Origin: JBOFFC01 sp051648405
GTDB taxonomy: Bacteria > Planctomycetota > Planctomycetia > Pirellulales > Lacipirellulaceae
Direction of reading: 5' to 3'
Length of the DNA: 64,000 nt
Assembly: GCA_051648405.1 (NCBI GenBank)
Contig: JBOFFC010000104.1
Span: forward strand, 12,388-76,387
The translations under genes were made by a program, and so were the position numbers. The notes under the pieces are model-generated. The model saw only the letters and a list, made by a program, of their open reading frames with translations, had not been told where the DNA came from and did not search any database. Below, one piece after another: positions 24,218 through 36,784 of this stretch (position 1 is the first letter of the stretch; every line of letters starts with the position of its first letter).

Positions 24218-26434
24218 TTACGACTTCCCCTTCGCCGACCGGTAGCGAAGAAACTGCCCCTCGCCCGTTGCCCCGTTGGTGGACGCCCCCACCCCGCCGG
24301 GCGTCGTCACCCCGTTGGGCGTGGCGCCCGCGGAGTGCGCCGACCCCTCGGCGAGCAGTCGCAGCTCGGCTTGGGCCCGGTGGCTCGCCTCCCCCTCGGC
24401 CGGCGCGGCGTGCACGTACTCGCCCGAGGGGAGCAGCAGTCGGGCGCTCTGGTTGTCGCGCAGGTAGACGGGGATGATCTCCTCGACGATCCGCTCGTGC
24501 AGGTCGGCCGCCTCGACCGGGAACATCACCTCGACGCGGCGCTCGAAGTTTCGCGGCATCCAGTCGGCGCTCGACAGGTAGACCTTCTGCTTCGTGCCTT
24601 GGCCGAACACAAAGACGCGGCTGTGCTCGAGGAACCGATCGACGAGGCTCCGCACGCGGATGTTGTCGGAGATCCCCGGCAATCCCGGCCGCAGGCAGCA
24701 GACGCCGCGGACCACGAGGTCGATCGGCACACCGGCTTGGCTGGCGTCGTAGAGGGCCTCGATCGTCTCGCGATCGACGAGCGAGTTGAGCTTGGCGAAG
24801 ACCCACGCCTTCTTGCCGCGCTGCGCGCGGTCGGTCTGCTCGGCGATAAGCTCGAGTGTCCGACGGTGGAGGTCCTGCGGGGCGACGATCAGCTTCTGCC
24901 AGGCGTGCGACTGGGCGTAGCCGGTGAGGAAGTTGAAGAGGGTCGAGGCCTCTTCGTTGATCTGCTCGTCGGCGGTGAACAGGCCGACGTCGGTGTACAG
25001 GCGGGCCGTGTTGGGGTTGTAGTTGCCGGTCCCCAGGTGGGCGTAGCGGCGCACGCGGGGGCCCTCTTGGCGCACCACTAGGCAGAGCTTGCAGTGCGTC
25101 TTGAGGTCCATAAAGCCGAACACCACGTGGACGCCGGCGCGTTCCATGCGGCGGGCCCACGAGATGTTGTTCGCCTCGTCGAAGCGGGCCTTGAGCTCCA
25201 CCAGGGCTGTGACGTGCTTGCCCGACGCGGCGGCCTCGATCAGCGAATCGACGATCGGGCTGTCGCCGCTCGTGCGGTAGAGCGTCTGCTTGATCGCCAT
25301 CACGCTCGGGTCGCGGGCCGCCCGATCGACGAAGTCGGCGACCGGGCGGAACGAGTCGTAAGGGTGGTGCAGCAGCAGGTCGCGGGAGGCGATCTCGGCG
25401 AACAGGTCGCGGTCCTCGGCGAGCTCCGCCGGCACGCGGGGGGTGAACCGCGGGTGCTGCAGGTCGGGCCGATCGACGATCGAGACGAGCTCCATGAGGG
25501 TCGTCAGGTCGACCGGCCCGCGGGCGTGGTAGACCTCGTCGTAGCCACCGGGGGCGTCGACCGGCGCGACGCGCAGCTCTTCCTCGGTGACGAGCATCCG
25601 CAGCAGTTCGTCGGACAGGCCGCCGCCGAACTCGAGGCGCACCGCCTCGCTCCGCTGGCGGGCGCGGAGGCGCGTCTCGATCGCGCGGAGCATGTCGTCC
25701 CCCTCCTCGTCGAGGAGGTCGATGTCCATGTCGCGCGTGATGCGGAAGGCGCCGCAGTTGAGGATCTCGTAGCCGCCGAACAGCTCGGGGAGCCGCGCGG
25801 CGACGATGTCGTCGAGCAGCAGGAAGTCGCTCTTGTTGCCCGGCTCGATCGGGACGAACCGCGGCGTCATCTGCGGCAACTGGACGACGGCGAACATCCG
25901 CTCGGGGCCGATCCCCTGCTGGCGGCGCAGCGTCGCGGCCAGGTACAGCGCGCGGTTGTGAAACCGCGGGCTGGGGTGCGCGGGGTCGATCGCCATCGGC
26001 GTGAGGATCGGGAACACCCGGTGGCGGAAGTACCCATCGACCGTTCGTCGCTGCTCGCTCGACAGGTCGCGCTCGCTCACCAGACGGATGCCCGCCTCGG
26101 CGAGGGCCGGCAGGATCGAGTCGTTCCAGCAGGCGTAGAGCCGATCGACGAGCTCCTGCGCGCGGACCGCGATCCGCTCGAGCTGCGCCGCCGAACCGAG
26201 GCCGTCGGCCGGGGGGTCCTGCGGGGCCATCGCGCCGAACGCCTGCTCGCGCAGGCCGGCCACGCGGACCATGAAGAACTCGTCGAGGTTCGACGAGAAG
26301 ATCGACAGGAACTTGACCCGCTCGAGCAGCGGGTTCGACGCGTCCTGGGCCTCCTCCAGCACGCGCGCGTTGAACTCGAGCCAGCTCAGCTCGCGGTTCA
26401 GGAAGTGTTCGGGGAGGTAGCTGCCAGTTGCCAC
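24218..26434 (-). CDS. ppk: Polyphosphate kinase 1
   Basis: Makes inorganic polyphosphate from ATP. About 738 residues from GTG 26434. The N-terminal domain is LNRELSWLEFNARVLEEAQD, then SIFSSNLDEFFMVRVAGLREQ. Catalytic features include HHPYDSFRPVADFVD, SVMAIKQTLYRTSGDSPI, YAHLGTGNYNPNTARLYTD (phosphorylated His in the HLGTGNYN segment) and IDLVVRGVCCLRPG. The reading frame is open to 26545, but the conserved domain starts at LNRELSW, so GTG 26434 (M)ATGSYLPEHFLNREL is the better start. The C-terminal tail (after residue 700) is an Ala/Gly-rich extension beyond the usual end. Confidence 0.95.
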   Translation of the reverse strand: MATGSYLPEHFLNRELSWLEFNARVLEEAQDASNPLLERVKFLSIFSSNLDEFFMVRVAGLREQAFGAMAPQDPPADGLGSAAQLERIAVRAQELVDRLYACWNDSILPALAEAGIRLVSERDLSSEQRRTVDGYFRHRVFPILTPMAIDPAHPSPRFHNRALYLAATLRRQQGIGPERMFAVVQLPQMTPRFVPIEPGNKSDFLLLDDIVAARLPELFGGYEILNCGAFRITRDMDIDLLDEEGDDMLRAIETRLRARQRSEAVRLEFGGGLSDELLRMLVTEEELRVAPVDAPGGYDEVYHARGPVDLTTLMELVSIVDRPDLQHPRFTPRVPAELAEDRDLFAEIASRDLLLHHPYDSFRPVADFVDRAARDPSVMAIKQTLYRTSGDSPIVDSLIEAAASGKHVTALVELKARFDEANNISWARRMERAGVHVVFGFMDLKTHCKLCLVVRQEGPRVRRYAHLGTGNYNPNTARLYTDVGLFTADEQINEEASTLFNFLTGYAQSHAWQKLIVAPQDLHRRTLELIAEQTDRAQRGKKAWVFAKLNSLVDRETIEALYDASQAGVPIDLVVRGVCCLRPGLPGISDNIRVRSLVDRFLEHSRVFVFGQGTKQKVYLSSADWMPRNFERRVEVMFPVEAADLHERIVEEIIPVYLRDNQSARLLLPSGEYVHAAPAEGEASHRAQAELRLLAEGSAHSAGATPNGVTTPGGVGASTNGATGEGQFLRYRSAKGKS

Positions 26435-26579
26435 GGTTCGACGCCAAGCGAAAGGGATCGCCGCGGGATGGCCGCGCCGTCGGGCGCGATTGTAGGGGAT
26501 CTGCGGCGACCGTGCAGCGAGTCGCCCGCCGCTTTCCTGCGGCAATCAGGGCCCCGCGCGGCGGCGGAGCGCACGCCTG

Positions 26580-26891
26580 TCAAACGTAGGGGTCAAAAAC
26601 GCGCACCGAGGCCCACGCGTCGCGGTTTTCGGCGACGAACACCTGGTGATCGACCGCCGTCTGGTAGGCGTCGTGGGCCGCTTTCGACTCGAAAACGACC
26701 ATCAGCCCGACGTCGAACCCCTCGTCGTTCACGTCGCGGTCGAACTCGGCGCCCCGCTCGCCGGCGGCGAAGTAGGCGATCCCCGCGATCTTCGCCAGCC
26801 GCGCGTGGCAAGACGCGACGAGTTTCTGCCGCCCCTCGGGGGACGGCTCGCGGAGCTTGAAGAACACCGCGTGGGCGACCTGCTGGGGCAT
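26580..26891 (-). CDS. Dabb-domain (stress-response A/B barrel) protein
   Basis: 103 residues matching the dimeric alpha/beta barrel family: VAHAVFFKLREPSPEGRQKL at the N-terminus, IAYFAAGERGAEFDRDVND in the middle, FDVGLMVVFESKAAHDAYQT and a closing HQVFVAENRDAWASVRVFD. Catalytic role unclear; many members are small stress proteins or aromatic cyclase-like. It lies between ftsH and ppk1 on the same strand. Confidence 0.85.
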   Translation of the reverse strand: MPQQVAHAVFFKLREPSPEGRQKLVASCHARLAKIAGIAYFAAGERGAEFDRDVNDEGFDVGLMVVFESKAAHDAYQTAVDHQVFVAENRDAWASVRVFDPYV

Positions 26892-26932
26892 CGGGGGTCT
26901 CGGTTGCGGGGGAGGTCAGCAGTGGGGCCGGG

Positions 26933-29014
26933 TCAGGTAGCCGCGGGCTTCTTCTTCGCAGGCGCGCTGGGGTTCTTAGCGGGCACGTTCGGCGCCGGGG
27001 GCGCCAGGGGCGAGGTCGCCGCGGTCGCCGGGGGACCGATCAGGGCGCGGAGCTCTGGCTCGTCGATCTCTTCGTCTTCGAGCAGCGCCGCCGCCAGCGT
27101 GTCGAGCTTGTCGCGGTGCTCGCTCAGCACCGACTCGGCCAGGGTCGCCGCCTCGCCCAGCAGTCGCGTGACCTCCTCGTCGATGACCCGCGCGGTGTGC
27201 TCGCTGAAGCCGCGGGGCTCGGTGGCCATGTCGCGCCCCAAGAACGGGTCGTCGTGGCCCGAGTGGTAGGCGACCGGGCCGATCCGCTCGCTCATCCCCC
27301 AGTACGAGACCATCCGCCGCGCGAGGTCGGTGGCGCGCTTCAGGTCGCTCTCGGCGCCGGCGGACCCTTCGGAGAAGACAAGCCGCTCGGCGCCGCGGCC
27401 GGCGAGCAACATCGCCAGGTGCGAGTGCATCTCGCTCTGCGACATGTTGTGGCGGTCTTCCTCGGGGACGTACTGCGTCACGCCGAGCGCCCGGCCGCGG
27501 GGGATGATCGTCACCTTGTGGACGCGGTTGTTGTTCGGCACCAGCCAGCCGAGGATCGCGTGGCCCGCCTCGTGGTAGGCGGTGACCTGCTTCTCTTTCT
27601 CGGTGAGGATGTCCTCGCGGCGGTCCCCCATGATGACCTTGTCGCGGGCGTGCTCGAAGTCCTCGGCGGAAACGAACGACTTCTCGTGCCGCGTGGCCCA
27701 CAGGGCGGCTTCGTTTACGAGATTCATGATGTCGGCGCCCGTCATCCCGACCGTGGCGCGGGCCAGCATGGCGAAGTCGACGTCGTCCGCCAGCGGCACG
27801 TCGCGCGAGTGGACCTGGAAGAGCTGCTCGCGCCCCTCGACGGTCGGGCGATCGACGGTCACGTGGCGGTCGAACCGCCCCGGCCGTAGCAGGGCGGGGT
27901 CGAGCACGTCGGGGCGGTTGGTGGCGGCGATGACGATCACCGTCTCGGTCGGCGTGAAGCCGTCCATCTCGCTGAGGATCTGGTTGAGCGTCTGCTCGCG
28001 CTCGTCGTGACCCCCGCCGAGGCCGGCGCCGCGCTGCCGACCCACCGCGTCGATCTCGTCGATGAACAAGATCGCGGGGGCGTTCTTCTTCGCCGTCTTG
28101 AAGAGGTCGCGGACGCGGCTGGCGCCGACACCGACGAACAGCTGGATGAACTCCGAGCCGTTGATCGAGTAAAAGGGGACCCCCGCTTCCCCCGCGACCG
28201 CCTTGGCGAGCAGCGTCTTGCCGGTCCCAGGGGGGCCGTTCAGCAGGACCCCCTTGGGGATCCGCGCTCCGAGCCGCTGGAACTTCGCCGGGTCCTTGAG
28301 GAACTCGACGATCTCCTTCAGGTCGGTCTTCACGCCGCGCAGCCCCGCGACGTCGTCGAACGTCTTGCGGGGGCCGTCCTCGGCGTCGTAGCGGCGAGCC
28401 GGGCTGCGGGTGACGTTGCCGAGCATCCCCCCGCCGACCATCTGGTCGCGTGTGCGGCGCATGAACGACCACAGGCCGATCCCGATCGCGACCATCAGCA
28501 TCAACCAGACGAACGTCAGCAGCGCGTTGAAATCGACCGGCGGCTCGTACTGGACTCGCGCCTCGGAGGCGACGAGCCCCTTCACGACCTCGTCATCGAG
28601 GCCGCGGGGGCCGAGCGTGACGGCGAACTTCTTCGGCAGCTTGACCTGTGCGTCCCCCCCCGCGGGGGCGTCGGCGCCCGACGGGCGCGGGACGAGTGGC
28701 GGATCCTTGAACTCGCCGAACAGCACGTCTCCCCGGATCAGGACCTGGGCGACGTTCTGCTTCTCGACCTGCCGGCGGAACAGCGTGTAGTCGACTTCGA
28801 CCTGCTGCGAGAAGAGCTGGCTGAGCAGCATCAAGACCAGCACGCCGCCCAGCGCGATGAACAGCCACGGCATCGGCGGGAAGCCCCGACCCGATCCCCC
28901 GCGGCCGTCGAGCGTGCCGTCGGTTTCGGGCGCGTTCTCGCGTTCGGGGCGGCGTTCCGGCGGGGCCGGCTTGGGGGAGGCTTCCGGCGGGGTCTCGGGA
29001 GGAGCGGTGGGCAT
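26933..29014 (-). CDS. ftsH: ATP-dependent zinc metalloprotease FtsH
   Basis: Membrane AAA+ protease, 693 residues. After a proline/glutamate-rich cytoplasmic N-terminus come membrane helix 1 ([20 protein letters not shown]), a periplasmic domain of about 110 residues and helix 2 ([20 protein letters not shown]). The AAA module has Walker A GPPGTGKT, Walker [12 protein letters not shown], the pore loop [11 protein letters not shown] and the second region of homology [20 protein letters not shown]. The zinc site is HEAGH with the third ligand Asp in [11 protein letters not shown]. The C-terminal tail is Pro/Ala/Lys-rich. ATG 29014 starts the natural sequence; a longer frame to 29062 adds 16 residues of low plausibility. 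Confidence 0.96.
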   Translation of the reverse strand: MPTAPPETPPEASPKPAPPERRPERENAPETDGTLDGRGGSGRGFPPMPWLFIALGGVLVLMLLSQLFSQQVEVDYTLFRRQVEKQNVAQVLIRGDVLFGEFKDPPLVPRPSGADAPAGGDAQVKLPKKFAVTLGPRGLDDEVVKGLVASEARVQYEPPVDFNALLTFVWLMLMVAIGIGLWSFMRRTRDQMVGGGMLGNVTRSPARRYDAEDGPRKTFDDVAGLRGVKTDLKEIVEFLKDPAKFQRLGARIPKGVLLNGPPGTGKTLLAKAVAGEAGVPFYSINGSEFIQLFVGVGASRVRDLFKTAKKNAPAILFIDEIDAVGRQRGAGLGGGHDEREQTLNQILSEMDGFTPTETVIVIAATNRPDVLDPALLRPGRFDRHVTVDRPTVEGREQLFQVHSRDVPLADDVDFAMLARATVGMTGADIMNLVNEAALWATRHEKSFVSAEDFEHARDKVIMGDRREDILTEKEKQVTAYHEAGHAILGWLVPNNNRVHKVTIIPRGRALGVTQYVPEEDRHNMSQSEMHSHLAMLLAGRGAERLVFSEGSAGAESDLKRATDLARRMVSYWGMSERIGPVAYHSGHDDPFLGRDMATEPRGFSEHTARVIDEEVTRLLGEAATLAESVLSEHRDKLDTLAAALLEDEEIDEPELRALIGPPATAATSPLAPPAPNVPAKNPSAPAKKKPAAT

Positions 29015-29254
29015 TGCGATCGCGGTGCGGTGGGTGTCGTCGCGCCAGTGCCGTGGCGCCACTGGCGTCGCGACGGGAGAGCCTTCGGCAGCCCCTTGGC
29101 TTGCCGCGAGCTCGGGTCGAGGTTTGCCCCTCGGCCGGGACTCGCTCGTAGTCTAGAGACGTTAGCTCTCCGCCCCGTTCTGACGAGCCCCGCCCCTCCC
29201 GCTTGGGGGGAGGGGTGAGTGGCGTTCGTCGCCCCCCTGCGCAAACTCCGCCGG
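29015..29254. other. Intergenic region upstream of ftsH
   Basis: About 240 bases without a gene. It holds a poly-C/poly-G palindrome near 29190-29216 (CCCCTCCCGCTTGGGGGGAG) of the interspersed type. Confidence 0.6.
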
Positions 29255-30142
29255 TTAGCTCCCCTTTTTCTCGTCCCCGGTCATCCGGCCGGCGGTGAAC
29301 ATCCGCTCGACGATTTTGCCGTCGCGTTGCCAGATGGTCGTCTTGCCGTCGCGGAGGCCCTCCTTGAAGGAGGCCTCGGCCCGCTTATCGCCGTCTTGCG
29401 AGTACTCGGTCGCGATCCCTTCGAGCTTTCCTCCCTTGAAGGCGCTCTCCTGCCGGAGCTGGCCGTTGCTGTAGTAGACCTTCCACGGGCCGTTGGCGAG
29501 GCCGTCGGCGTAGGTCTCTTCGCGGAGTGGCTGCTTGCCGTCTTCGCCGTAGACGACCCAAACGCCCGTGCGTTTCCCGGCCTCGTAGTTGCGGACGGCG
29601 ACGAGCGTTTCTTCGGGGGTGAAGAGGCGGACCTCGCCGTCGGGAAGGCCCTCGGCGTACGTAACCTTCTTGGCCACCTTCCCGTTCGGGTGGTAGTAAG
29701 TCCATTCGCCCGTTGCGTAACCGACGTTGAACTGCCCCTCGGTGTAGAGGTTGCCGTTTTGGTAGTACTCCTTGGCGGGGCCGTTGCTGCGGAGCGAGTT
29801 GTCGGAGAACTTCACGACCTCGCGCTCGAAGCGGACCTTGTTGCTCTCGGGGTACTTCTCTGAGACGCTGCGCGACTCGACCTCGGTCGGCGCGGGGGGC
29901 GCCTCCGCCTCGGGGAGGAAGATCGGGGCGCCCGTGTAGGGCTCGATCGTGACCGATTCGGGGCCACCCTGGTCGTCGTCGCTTTCCTTCGCGTCGTCGT
30001 CGTTTGCGGCCTCGTCCGCGACCCCCGATTGCCCGAAGCTCGGCGAGCCCGCGAAACCTAGCAGCAACGCACACGAAAGCGTGCTAGCCACGATCCGAGG
30101 ACGCGACGCGAGCGGGGACCAAAACAACAAGACCAGGGCCAT
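29255..30142 (-). CDS. Secreted MORN-repeat (YwqK-like) protein
   Basis: 295 residues with a signal peptide (ASTLSCALLLGFAGSPSFGQ). An acidic linker follows, then about six MORN-variant repeats of 20-24 residues, e.g. KEYYQNGNLYTEGQFNVGYA, TGEWTYYHPNGKVAKKVTYAE, GPWKVYYSNGQLRQESAFKG and KTTIWQRDGKIVERMF. Such repeats form flat beta sheets that bind proteins or lipids. ATG 30142 is chosen because it begins the signal; a longer frame to 30184 has no likely function. No enzyme domain. Confidence 0.8.
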   Translation of the reverse strand: MALVLLFWSPLASRPRIVASTLSCALLLGFAGSPSFGQSGVADEAANDDDAKESDDDQGGPESVTIEPYTGAPIFLPEAEAPPAPTEVESRSVSEKYPESNKVRFEREVVKFSDNSLRSNGPAKEYYQNGNLYTEGQFNVGYATGEWTYYHPNGKVAKKVTYAEGLPDGEVRLFTPEETLVAVRNYEAGKRTGVWVVYGEDGKQPLREETYADGLANGPWKVYYSNGQLRQESAFKGGKLEGIATEYSQDGDKRAEASFKEGLRDGKTTIWQRDGKIVERMFTAGRMTGDEKKGS

Positions 30143-30240
30143 CGCGGCAGACCGGGAGTGGGGAAATAGGTACAGTGGGAGCACGGCGAAAACCGTAGCG
30201 CAACATTCTACCGGCCGCGTGGCGAGCGCCTACGCGCCCG

Positions 30241-31539
30241 TCAACCGAGCTTCCAGCCCGCGGGGAGCACGGCGTTCTTGGGGACGACGATCACCCCGTC
30301 GCGGACGATCACCCCCAGGTCGGCGTCGAAGTCGGTGTGGCCGGCGTCGTTGACGATCCGGGCGCCGGCGCCGATCCGCACGTTCTTGTCGATGATCGCC
30401 CCGTCGACCACCGAACCCGCCCCGATGCCGATCCGCGGCAGGCCCGCGGCGTCGTTGGCCGCGACGTTGGCGGACGTCTCGTAGTAGTCCCCCCCCATCA
30501 GCACTGTGTTGCGGACGGTCACGTCGCTGCCGATCCGGCATCGCAGGCCGATCACGCTGTTGTCGATCTTCGCCCCCGGCTCGATGACGCACCCGTCGGC
30601 GAGCAGGCTGCGGGTCACCTCGGCGCCATCGACCCGCGTCGGGGGGAGGAACCGCGCCCGCGTGTAGATCGGCTGGCTGGCCGAGGCCAGCCGGAACGGC
30701 GGGTTCGCCTGGGCCATCTGCAGGTTGGCTTCGTAGAACGAGCGGATCGTCCCGATGTCTTCCCAGTAACCGTCGAACAGGTGCAGCTGGACGTGCCGCG
30801 TGGCGATCGCCGACGGGAAGATCTCGCGGCCGAAGTCGGAGTGGCTGTGGTTGTCGAGCGCGTCGAGCAGCGCCTGGCGGTTCCACAGGTAGATGCCCAT
30901 CGAAGCCAGGCAGTCACGCCCCTTGCTCTCGACCCCGCGGGCGTCGATCCACGCCGGATCGACCGCCACCGAGTTCAGCGCGTCTTCCGTCTGCGGCTTC
31001 TCGACGAACCCCACGACACGCCCCGAGTCGTCGGCGCACATCACCCCCAGGCCGCTGGCCTCGGAGCGCGCGACCGGCTTGGCGGCGATCGTCACGTCGG
31101 CGTTCGAGCGCTGGTGGTCCTCCAACATCCGCTGGAAGTCCATCCGGTAGAGCTGGTCCCCCGACAGGATCAGGACGTAGTCGAACCCCGGCTGAAGGAA
31201 GTAGACGAGGTTCTTCCGGACCGCGTCGGCCGTCCCTTGGTACCAGTCCTTGTTGGCGTCGTCCTCCATCGTCTGCTGGGCGGCGAGGATCTCGACGAAG
31301 CCCCCGCTGAAGGCGTCGAAGCGGTACGTCCCGCGGATGTGCTGGTGCAGGCTGACCGACAGGAACTGCGTCAGCACGAAGACGTGGTGCAGCCCCGAGT
31401 TGATGCAGTTGCTGATCGGGATGTCGATCAGCCGGTACTTGCCCGCCAGCGGCACGGCGGGCTTCGACCGGTACCCGGTCAGCGGCATCAGCCGGGTCCC
31501 GCGACCCCCCCCGAGCACAACCGCGACGACGTTCTTCAT
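30241..31539 (-). CDS. glgC: Glucose-1-phosphate adenylyltransferase
   Basis: Makes ADP-glucose for glycogen. 432 residues. N-terminal nucleotide-binding motif VAVVLGGGRGTRLMPLTGYR, then KPAVPLAGKYRLIDIPISNC, the catalytic region DYVLILSGDQLYRMDF and VGFVEKPQTE. The C-terminal left-handed beta-helix has the hexapeptide repeats CVIEPGAKIDNSVIGLRCRI and DGVIVVPKNAVLPAGWKLG. It is between leuS and a MORN protein on the same strand; no other glycogen genes are adjacent. Confidence 0.95.
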   Translation of the reverse strand: MKNVVAVVLGGGRGTRLMPLTGYRSKPAVPLAGKYRLIDIPISNCINSGLHHVFVLTQFLSVSLHQHIRGTYRFDAFSGGFVEILAAQQTMEDDANKDWYQGTADAVRKNLVYFLQPGFDYVLILSGDQLYRMDFQRMLEDHQRSNADVTIAAKPVARSEASGLGVMCADDSGRVVGFVEKPQTEDALNSVAVDPAWIDARGVESKGRDCLASMGIYLWNRQALLDALDNHSHSDFGREIFPSAIATRHVQLHLFDGYWEDIGTIRSFYEANLQMAQANPPFRLASASQPIYTRARFLPPTRVDGAEVTRSLLADGCVIEPGAKIDNSVIGLRCRIGSDVTVRNTVLMGGDYYETSANVAANDAAGLPRIGIGAGSVVDGAIIDKNVRIGAGARIVNDAGHTDFDADLGVIVRDGVIVVPKNAVLPAGWKLG

Positions 31540-31659
31540 GGGGTAGCCGAATCAAGAGGAGGGAGTGTCGGGACGACAGCCAAGTTTACGTGCGAAACCG
31601 AGCGGGATGAAGCTGGGATTCCCGAAGGGGAGATCGGAGAAGGGGCGGCGTCGCCGGCC

Positions 31660-34287
<2,628 letters not shown>

Positions 34288-34330
34288 CGAGCGCCAGTTA
34301 GAAGGGGCGAAAAACAGAGCGGACCGACGG

Positions 34331-34400
34331 GAGCCGGAAGCGTGAGCACCCGGAGTGCGCCGGGTACCCGCTTCACTCCGGGCGCTCACGCTTCCGGCTC
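34331..34400. repeat. 27-bp-arm inverted repeat between leuS and hom
   Basis: Arms 34331-34357 (GAGCCGGAAGCGTGAGCACC...) and 34374-34400 are reverse complements with one mismatch, around a 16-base loop. Single copies of the arm occur near 2425-2450 and, inside oleC, near 56163-56195. Confidence 0.9.
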
Positions 34401-34537
34401 TCCAGCCGGTGGCGATTCTATCCGCCAAGCGCGCGAGCGCAAACCTCGCCGCTCGTTGACCTTTCGGCGAACGGGCAACTACGATCGCAGGACTTCGTGG
34501 GGGTTTTCCCGGTTCACCGTGGGTGGCGCGGCATTCG

Positions 34538-35830
34538 ATGGAAACGACCAAAGTCGGCCTGATTGGCCTGGGGACCGTCGGTTCGGGGGTCGCCAGAATC
34601 CTCCTGGACCACGGCGACCGCACGGCGCGGCACGCCGGGCGTGTGCTGTGGCTCGAGCGGGCCGCGGTCCGCGACCTGAAGAAGCCGCGCGATTGCGACC
34701 TCCCCGAGGGGGTCGCCACGGACGACATCGACCGCGTGATCGACGACCCGACGATCGAGGTCGTCGCCGAGCTCATGGGGGGGGTCGATCGGGCCCGCGA
34801 GGTCGTGCTGCGCCTGCTCGCCGCCGGCAAGGACGTGGTGACCGCCAACAAGGCCCTGCTCGCCGCCCATGGGCCCGAGCTGTTCGACGCCGCGCGCAAG
34901 TTCGGCCGCACGATCGCCTTCGAGGCGGCCGTCGCCGGGGGCGTGCCGATCATCGCCAATCTCAGCCAGTGCCTCTCCGCGAACCAGGTCGAGTCGCTCA
35001 CGGGAATCCTCAACGGCACCTGCAACTTCATCCTCACCAAGATGCACGCCGAGGGGGTTCCCTACGGCGACGTGATCGCCGAGGCGCAGCGGCTGGGTTA
35101 CGCCGAGGCGGACCCGGCGATGGACGTCGACGGGACCGACACGGCCCAGAAGCTGGCGATCCTCGCCCACCTGGCGTTCGGCGCCCACGTCGATTGGGCC
35201 GCCATCCCACGGGTGGGAATCGACACGCTCGACCTGGCCGACGTTCGCTTCGCGAAAGCGATGGGGCACACGATCAAGCTGCTCGGCTCGGCGGTGCTGA
35301 CGCCGGCCGGCTTGCAGCTGCGCGTCGCGCCGACGCTGGTCCCCAACTCGCGCCCGCTGGCGCAGGTCGCGGGTCCCTTTAACGCCGTCCGCGTGACGGC
35401 CGACGCCGTCGGGGAACTGTTCTTCCAAGGCCCCGGGGCGGGGCAGATGCCGACCGCCTCGGCCGTGGTCGCCGACCTGATCGACACGGCGGTGGGGCGG
35501 ACGAAGCTCACGTTCCAAACGCTTGGCCTGTGGTCCGAGGGGGAGGAACGCGTCAGTGTGGCCGACCCCGCCACGACGCCCGGCCGCTACTACCTGCGGG
35601 TCAGCGCCGACGACAAGCCGGGGGTCCTCGCGCAGATCGCCGCGGCCCTCGCCAAGGAGGGGATCTCGATCGCCTCGTTCGTGCAGCACCCGGCGATCGG
35701 CGAGGGCTCGGTCCCGCTGGTGCTGACCACGCACGACACGACCGAGGGCGCCGTCGATCGGGCGTGCCAGGCGATCGGGGCGCTCGCCTGCACACGTTCG
35801 GCTGCGGTTCGGATGCCCGTTGCGGGGTAG
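34538..35830 (+). CDS. hom: Homoserine dehydrogenase
   Basis: Reduces aspartate semialdehyde to homoserine. 430 residues. NAD(P) site [20 protein letters not shown], catalytic domain [13 protein letters not shown] and [17 protein letters not shown], the lysine/aspartate region [20 protein letters not shown], and a C-terminal ACT domain ([20 protein letters not shown]) for threonine feedback. ATG 34538 begins [12 protein letters not shown]; a GTG five codons upstream is possible. It is followed by a methyltransferase, an apgM-like gene and lysC, all on the same strand, forming an aspartate-family cluster. Confidence 0.95.
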   Translation: METTKVGLIGLGTVGSGVARILLDHGDRTARHAGRVLWLERAAVRDLKKPRDCDLPEGVATDDIDRVIDDPTIEVVAELMGGVDRAREVVLRLLAAGKDVVTANKALLAAHGPELFDAARKFGRTIAFEAAVAGGVPIIANLSQCLSANQVESLTGILNGTCNFILTKMHAEGVPYGDVIAEAQRLGYAEADPAMDVDGTDTAQKLAILAHLAFGAHVDWAAIPRVGIDTLDLADVRFAKAMGHTIKLLGSAVLTPAGLQLRVAPTLVPNSRPLAQVAGPFNAVRVTADAVGELFFQGPGAGQMPTASAVVADLIDTAVGRTKLTFQTLGLWSEGEERVSVADPATTPGRYYLRVSADDKPGVLAQIAAALAKEGISIASFVQHPAIGEGSVPLVLTTHDTTEGAVDRACQAIGALACTRSAAVRMPVAG

Positions 35831-35859
35831 CGTGCGCCGCTGCCCGGGGGTGGATTACC

Positions 35860-36669
35860 ATGTGTCGGAGCCCCATGCCACGCGCCCGTCTCGCCGATCC
35901 GATGGCCGACCCCACCACCCTCCCCCCGCCGTCGAAGGTCGCCGCCGACTGGTCCCCGTTCGTCGAGCGGTACCGCGCCGGTGAGTGGCGGGCGCCCGTC
36001 TTCCGCGACATGGTCCTGGCGGACGTGCTGCGACTGCGCGACCGCTCGCCGGTGCGGATGCTCGACATCGGGTGCGGCCGCGGGTTCGACGACTCCCCCG
36101 AGCTGCAACGCGAGCTCGCGTCGCATTGCGCGGCGTACGACGGAGTCGAGCCCGACGCGCAGATGCCGCTCAGCGAGGTCTTCCGCAACGCTCATCGGAC
36201 GCTGTTCGAGCAAGCGCGGATCGACCCCGACTCGTACGACGTCGCGTGCTCGGTGATGGTGCTGGAGCACCTCGAGACGCCGCAGGCGTTCTGGGACAAG
36301 CTGCACGCCGTCCTGGCGCCGGGCGGAGTGTTCTGGGGCTTCACGATCGACGCCCGCCACCAGTTCGCGCGGGTCTCGGCGCTGATGAAGCGCACGGGGA
36401 TCAAAGAGTGGTACCTCAACCGAGTGGTCGGCGGCACGGACGAAGGCCGCTACGAGAACTACCCGGTCCACTACCGCTCGAACCGGCCGCTTGAGCTCAA
36501 GACTCTTGCGCGGCGGTTCTCGTCGGTCGAGTGCGTCAACTTCCACCGCGTGGGCCAGCTCGACTACTACCTGCCGCGCCCGCTGCGCTGGGCGGGCCGG
36601 CTCGCCGACCGGGGGATCGCCGCCGGGGGCCTGCCGGGCTGCATCATGGCCGTCCGCGTCGTGAAATGA
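35860..36669 (+). CDS. Class I SAM-dependent methyltransferase
   Basis: About 269 residues. SAM motif MLDIGCGRGFDDSPELQ, motif with Asp/Glu (YDGVEPDAQMPLSEVF), and the strand 4/5 region DVACSVMVLEHLETPQAFWD then VLAPGGVFWGFTIDARHQFA. C-terminal part has YENYPVHYRSNRPLELKTLA, seen in small-molecule or lipid methyltransferases; substrate unknown. ATG 35860 has GGGGGTGG eight bases upstream; later ATGs at 35875 and 35902 are alternatives. It follows hom closely. Confidence 0.75.
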   Translation: MCRSPMPRARLADPMADPTTLPPPSKVAADWSPFVERYRAGEWRAPVFRDMVLADVLRLRDRSPVRMLDIGCGRGFDDSPELQRELASHCAAYDGVEPDAQMPLSEVFRNAHRTLFEQARIDPDSYDVACSVMVLEHLETPQAFWDKLHAVLAPGGVFWGFTIDARHQFARVSALMKRTGIKEWYLNRVVGGTDEGRYENYPVHYRSNRPLELKTLARRFSSVECVNFHRVGQLDYYLPRPLRWAGRLADRGIAAGGLPGCIMAVRVVK

Positions 36670-36784
36670 GGCCGTCGGGCGTCGCCGCGAGAGGTCGCAG
36701 TCGCCGCGCCGCGGTTCCCCTACGTTACCACCACGCGATTGCGTACCATGCGGGGCCACCAAGCCCGCGCCCTGAGCCGCATTC

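Noticed and set aside
34288..35040. N-terminal extension of leuS to about 1126 codons
   Set aside because: The extra 250 codons lie antisense to hom, and LeuRS begins canonically at [11 protein letters not shown].
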